Source: Strongyloides papillosus (taxonomy: Eukaryota > Nematoda > Chromadorea > Rhabditida > Strongyloididae). From it: a stretch of 64,000 bases of DNA. The position numbers were made by a program, and so were the translations under genes. Below, piece after piece: positions 61,001-64,000 of this stretch (the first letter of the stretch is position 1; each line of letters opens with the position of its first letter). Where the stretch lies: NCBI GenBank assembly GCA_005656395.1, contig SRSI01000015.1:20516-84515 (forward strand), in the 5' to 3' direction. Below the pieces are notes generated by a model that saw nothing but the letters and a program-made list of their open reading frames with translations, was not told the DNA's origin and did not search any database.

Positions 61001-64000
61001 AATTTCCTTTTCAAATAAATAAAATTTTATATTAAAATAATTCTTTGTTTGCAAATATTTCTAAGATGACGAGTCTTTAAAATGGCTAAATATAAAAGAG
61101 ATTAAAATAAGTTTTTACAAATGTTGAGGCTAAATTTAAGATTGTAAATATTTAAAAAAATAAACAATAATTTATATTAGAAAAAAAAACGAATTTTAAT
61201 TCCACAAAAAATAGAAAGACAAATAGGAAATTTTTCCTAATATATTTAATTGTAAACTAAGGGAAGTAAACAAAGAATTCTAAATTCATAGCAATGTAAT
61301 ACTTTTCTTTTCAAGACCAATTGAAATTGAAAAAAAAAACTTTTATTTACTATTTTTAACAAATAAAGGAAAACATAAGTCAACTAATTAACTTCAAGAT
61401 GAATGTGTTAAAAAAAACAATGTTCATTTACAGAATTAATAGAAAACTTGTTTAAAGTGCATTTTTGGAAATAACAAATACGTATGAATATTTTATGTAT
61501 ATAAAGTGCTAGTCGTCACTTTCTAAACATTAATTTATAAAATAATCAACTTTTTCTTTTAATCCTTCCATCTATTCATAGTTCATAGTGATAAGAAGGA
61601 AGTGGTATAAAAGTGAAATTATTATTAAAATAGATAATTTTCTTCTTTCGTTGAAATATAGAGACAAAAATTTTTCTAAAAATAATACATGATAAATATG
61701 TATAGCTATATATATATTTTTTTAATAATTTTTATTTAGGATTTAGTTTATCTCAGTATATGTATTCGTTGGATAAAAATAAAAAATAGATTATTTTGCC
61801 ATTTTAACTTGACATTAATCTGTTTACTTTTATAATAAAATTATAGTTTGTAAACTTATATATGATGAAGCTTTATTTGTTTAGTTGGGGCTATTTTATA
61901 AAAGACTTTTGATAGATTGTTAAATTTGCATTATTGTTCACATTCAAATATTTAATGGATTTTTTTTCCTGCTTATTCAAGGTTTACTATAGTTTTTTGA
62001 AACTGAAACTTTAAAGTAAAAGCCAAATATGTAAGTTTATTCCTATAGGTAAAATAAAAATAGAATTTATTTTTTACAATATAATAAAAGGTTTAAAATT
62101 AATTAGGTGCATAGGTAAATGCTATTTATAGTAACATAGTAAAATTGGTGTTTTAAAATAAGATGATGAAAAAATTAAAAATTTCATTTTTTGTAGTAAT
62201 TAAAATTTAGTATTAAAATTTTTTCTTATCTTATATATCTGTTCTGATCAAAATAAAATAAATAAAACGATACTTAATGTTGGTCCAAAATATAAATTGC
62301 CTTCATTTATAATTATCCCATATTTATTTTCTGTATATATTATGATATTTGAAAGTAAGTTTCGTTCTAATATTTTTATTCCAGCCAATTGACTTTTTAG
62401 GGATTCCGTTAGATGTGTGCTAATGCATAATATTTGAAGGGATAACTTATTATGAGGTGATATATATATTTTATACACGTATTAATGTATGAGATTTGAA
62501 TAAAGTTAGCAATTCTGATAAAATATAATCAGGACCGTTATTATCTAAAGTGGAAATGGTCTAATCTAAATTGAATATATATTTTTTCGTTTTAAAACAA
62601 ATTAGATATTCTCATTCCATTAAATTTTATTAACATTATTCAAACATTTTATTTTTAAACATAGTCATTCTCCATATTTTAGTTTACTTAAGGCATTTAC
62701 ATTTACACATAGTCATTTCTCATAAAGCTCTTATTTATAAAGTGAACTTTTGTGATATTAGAATCAATCTATTTGAAAGAATATTTGTTATGGGAAATTG
62801 TAGTTTGAATAAATAAACTTTTTTAAAATTTAGAAATAAGATTTTTTCTTTTATATTTAGCTAATATTATATTTTTGCTCCTTTTCTAATTCCATAAATT
62901 GTTGATATTAAAATAATGTCATTCTTTTAATATATATGTATTTATTTATTTCAATATATTATTATTATTGTTTTTTTTTAAATTCTCAAAATTCTAGGTG
63001 TTAATGTTGTGTAAGGATGGAGAATGAATAAACAATGAATTTTTTATTCTTATGAAATATTTTTGATTTGTTATTTTCATGTAAATGCCATCAATATTCA
63101 AAACATGTAGGATTGTTTTTGAATAAATATTGTAAAACATTCATTAAAATGTCAGTAAGTATTAGTGTTATAACTGATTCCTTTATACTACAAAATAAAA
63201 GAATCAGTACAATATAACTTTTTAATTATCATATATTTTAAAAATTATCCATAAAAGAAATCCTAGTATAATGCCTATAATTTAGTGTGTCTGGAAATTT
63301 TTTATATTTATTACAGTGTTTTAAATTTATGAATTAATTATTTTTAATGTTATTTATATTATATTAAAGTGTTTAAAAACAATAAAGTCGTTTATTCCTT
63401 CAATCATAATCATTTTAAATTATTGTCCATATCATTATTCTCACATCATACTTGTACAAAGTCTAATTGAAATGTACTTCTTTGTTCCCATATTTTGCAA
63501 ATTTTATCATCTTTGTCTGATACATATTACATTTATTACATACAAAATGAAATAAATGTTGAATAATTTATGTTTCCCTTCTAATATATGTCTTTTTTTT
63601 TACAAATTTTTACGTTTCACAATAAATTTTTGGTAAACATTTAGAGTTATAATTAAAAATAGTAGAGGCATTGTCAACAGACTTATTTCAATTCATCCGA
63701 TTTATCATCTTATACTTTGATCCGTAGAGTAAGCATTTCCCCTACTTCTAAACTATTTGACTTATAAATTAATTTATAAATTATAAAAAGGTTATATTTA
63801 TATAAAAAATGTCAGATACTTTTAATTGTTTCAAATATTTTATTTATATAATTACTACTATTTTAAAATGTATTGGTGCTAGTAAACTCATTTAATTAAT
63901 CAGAATTATAATAATTATTGAGATAAATTAAATTCTATGCTTTTAAAGTTGCTAATTTTGTTTAGTTTAAGAAAAACTGTAATAATTGTTGTCACAACAC
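61001..64000. other. AT-rich flank, no supported gene
   Basis: 3 kb upstream of spt-4. Only short low-complexity frames occur, including one of 76 codons at 62478-62248 (minus) without any family resemblance. I see no RNA gene or repeat of note. Confidence 0.55.

Noticed and set aside
62248..62478. 76-codon minus-strand frame in the right flank
   Set aside because: No recognisable domain, isolated in 3 kb of AT-rich DNA; chance frame is more likely.

Overview
The window is nuclear DNA from a very AT-rich nematode, most likely a Strongyloides or close relative. The support is: roughly 20-25% GC by eye, very short introns (mostly 37-53 bp) with GTAAG donors and TTTTAG/TTTCAG acceptors, possible trans-splice acceptors just before several start codons, and gene families typical of nematodes (FLP-14 neuropeptide, MUA-3, ZP/cuticlin-type protein, astacin-EGF-CUB protein). 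Species and chromosome cannot be read from the sequence alone. No transposon, CRISPR array, rRNA or convincing tRNA was seen.

Layout. 0-10 kb: a shortened astacin-like protein without a catalytic core (+), NF-Y subunit C (+) and nucleoporin Nup93 (-), the last two tail to tail. 10-22 kb: a ZP-domain (cuticlin-like) membrane protein (-), a divergent DEAD-box RNA helicase (+), an unrecognised small acidic protein (-), V-ATPase subunit A (-) and the FMRFamide-like peptide precursor flp-14 (-). 25-42 kb: one huge gene on the minus strand, the orthologue of the muscle-attachment protein MUA-3 (5 LDLa, about 53 EGF, 1 VWA, 2 SEA, one membrane span), with one 9.3-kb exon and a probable internal promoter plus alternative signal-peptide exon. 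45-54 kb: an intronless beta-catenin-like Armadillo protein (-), an Alba/Rpp25-like protein (-) and, divergent from it, the mitochondrial DNA polymerase gamma (+). 54-61 kb: beta-adaptin (+), integrin-linked pseudokinase PAT-4 (-) and elongation factor SPT-4 (-). The flanks (1-3.2 kb and 61-64 kb) and several 1-3.5 kb gaps hold no gene I can support.

The genes do not form one pathway. Several belong to epidermis-muscle-cuticle mechanics (mua-3, pat-4, the ZP protein, possibly beta-catenin); the rest are housekeeping. All gene models below were spliced by hand by matching reading phase, GT/AG borders and family conservation; no transcript data were available. The observations most worth following are the mua-3 internal start with an upstream cluster of TEAD-type sites, the astacin-like protein that has lost its zinc core but kept signal peptide, EGF, CUB and a GPI-like tail, the divergent helicase, and a GC-rich island with two hairpins in an otherwise AT-rich intergenic region.
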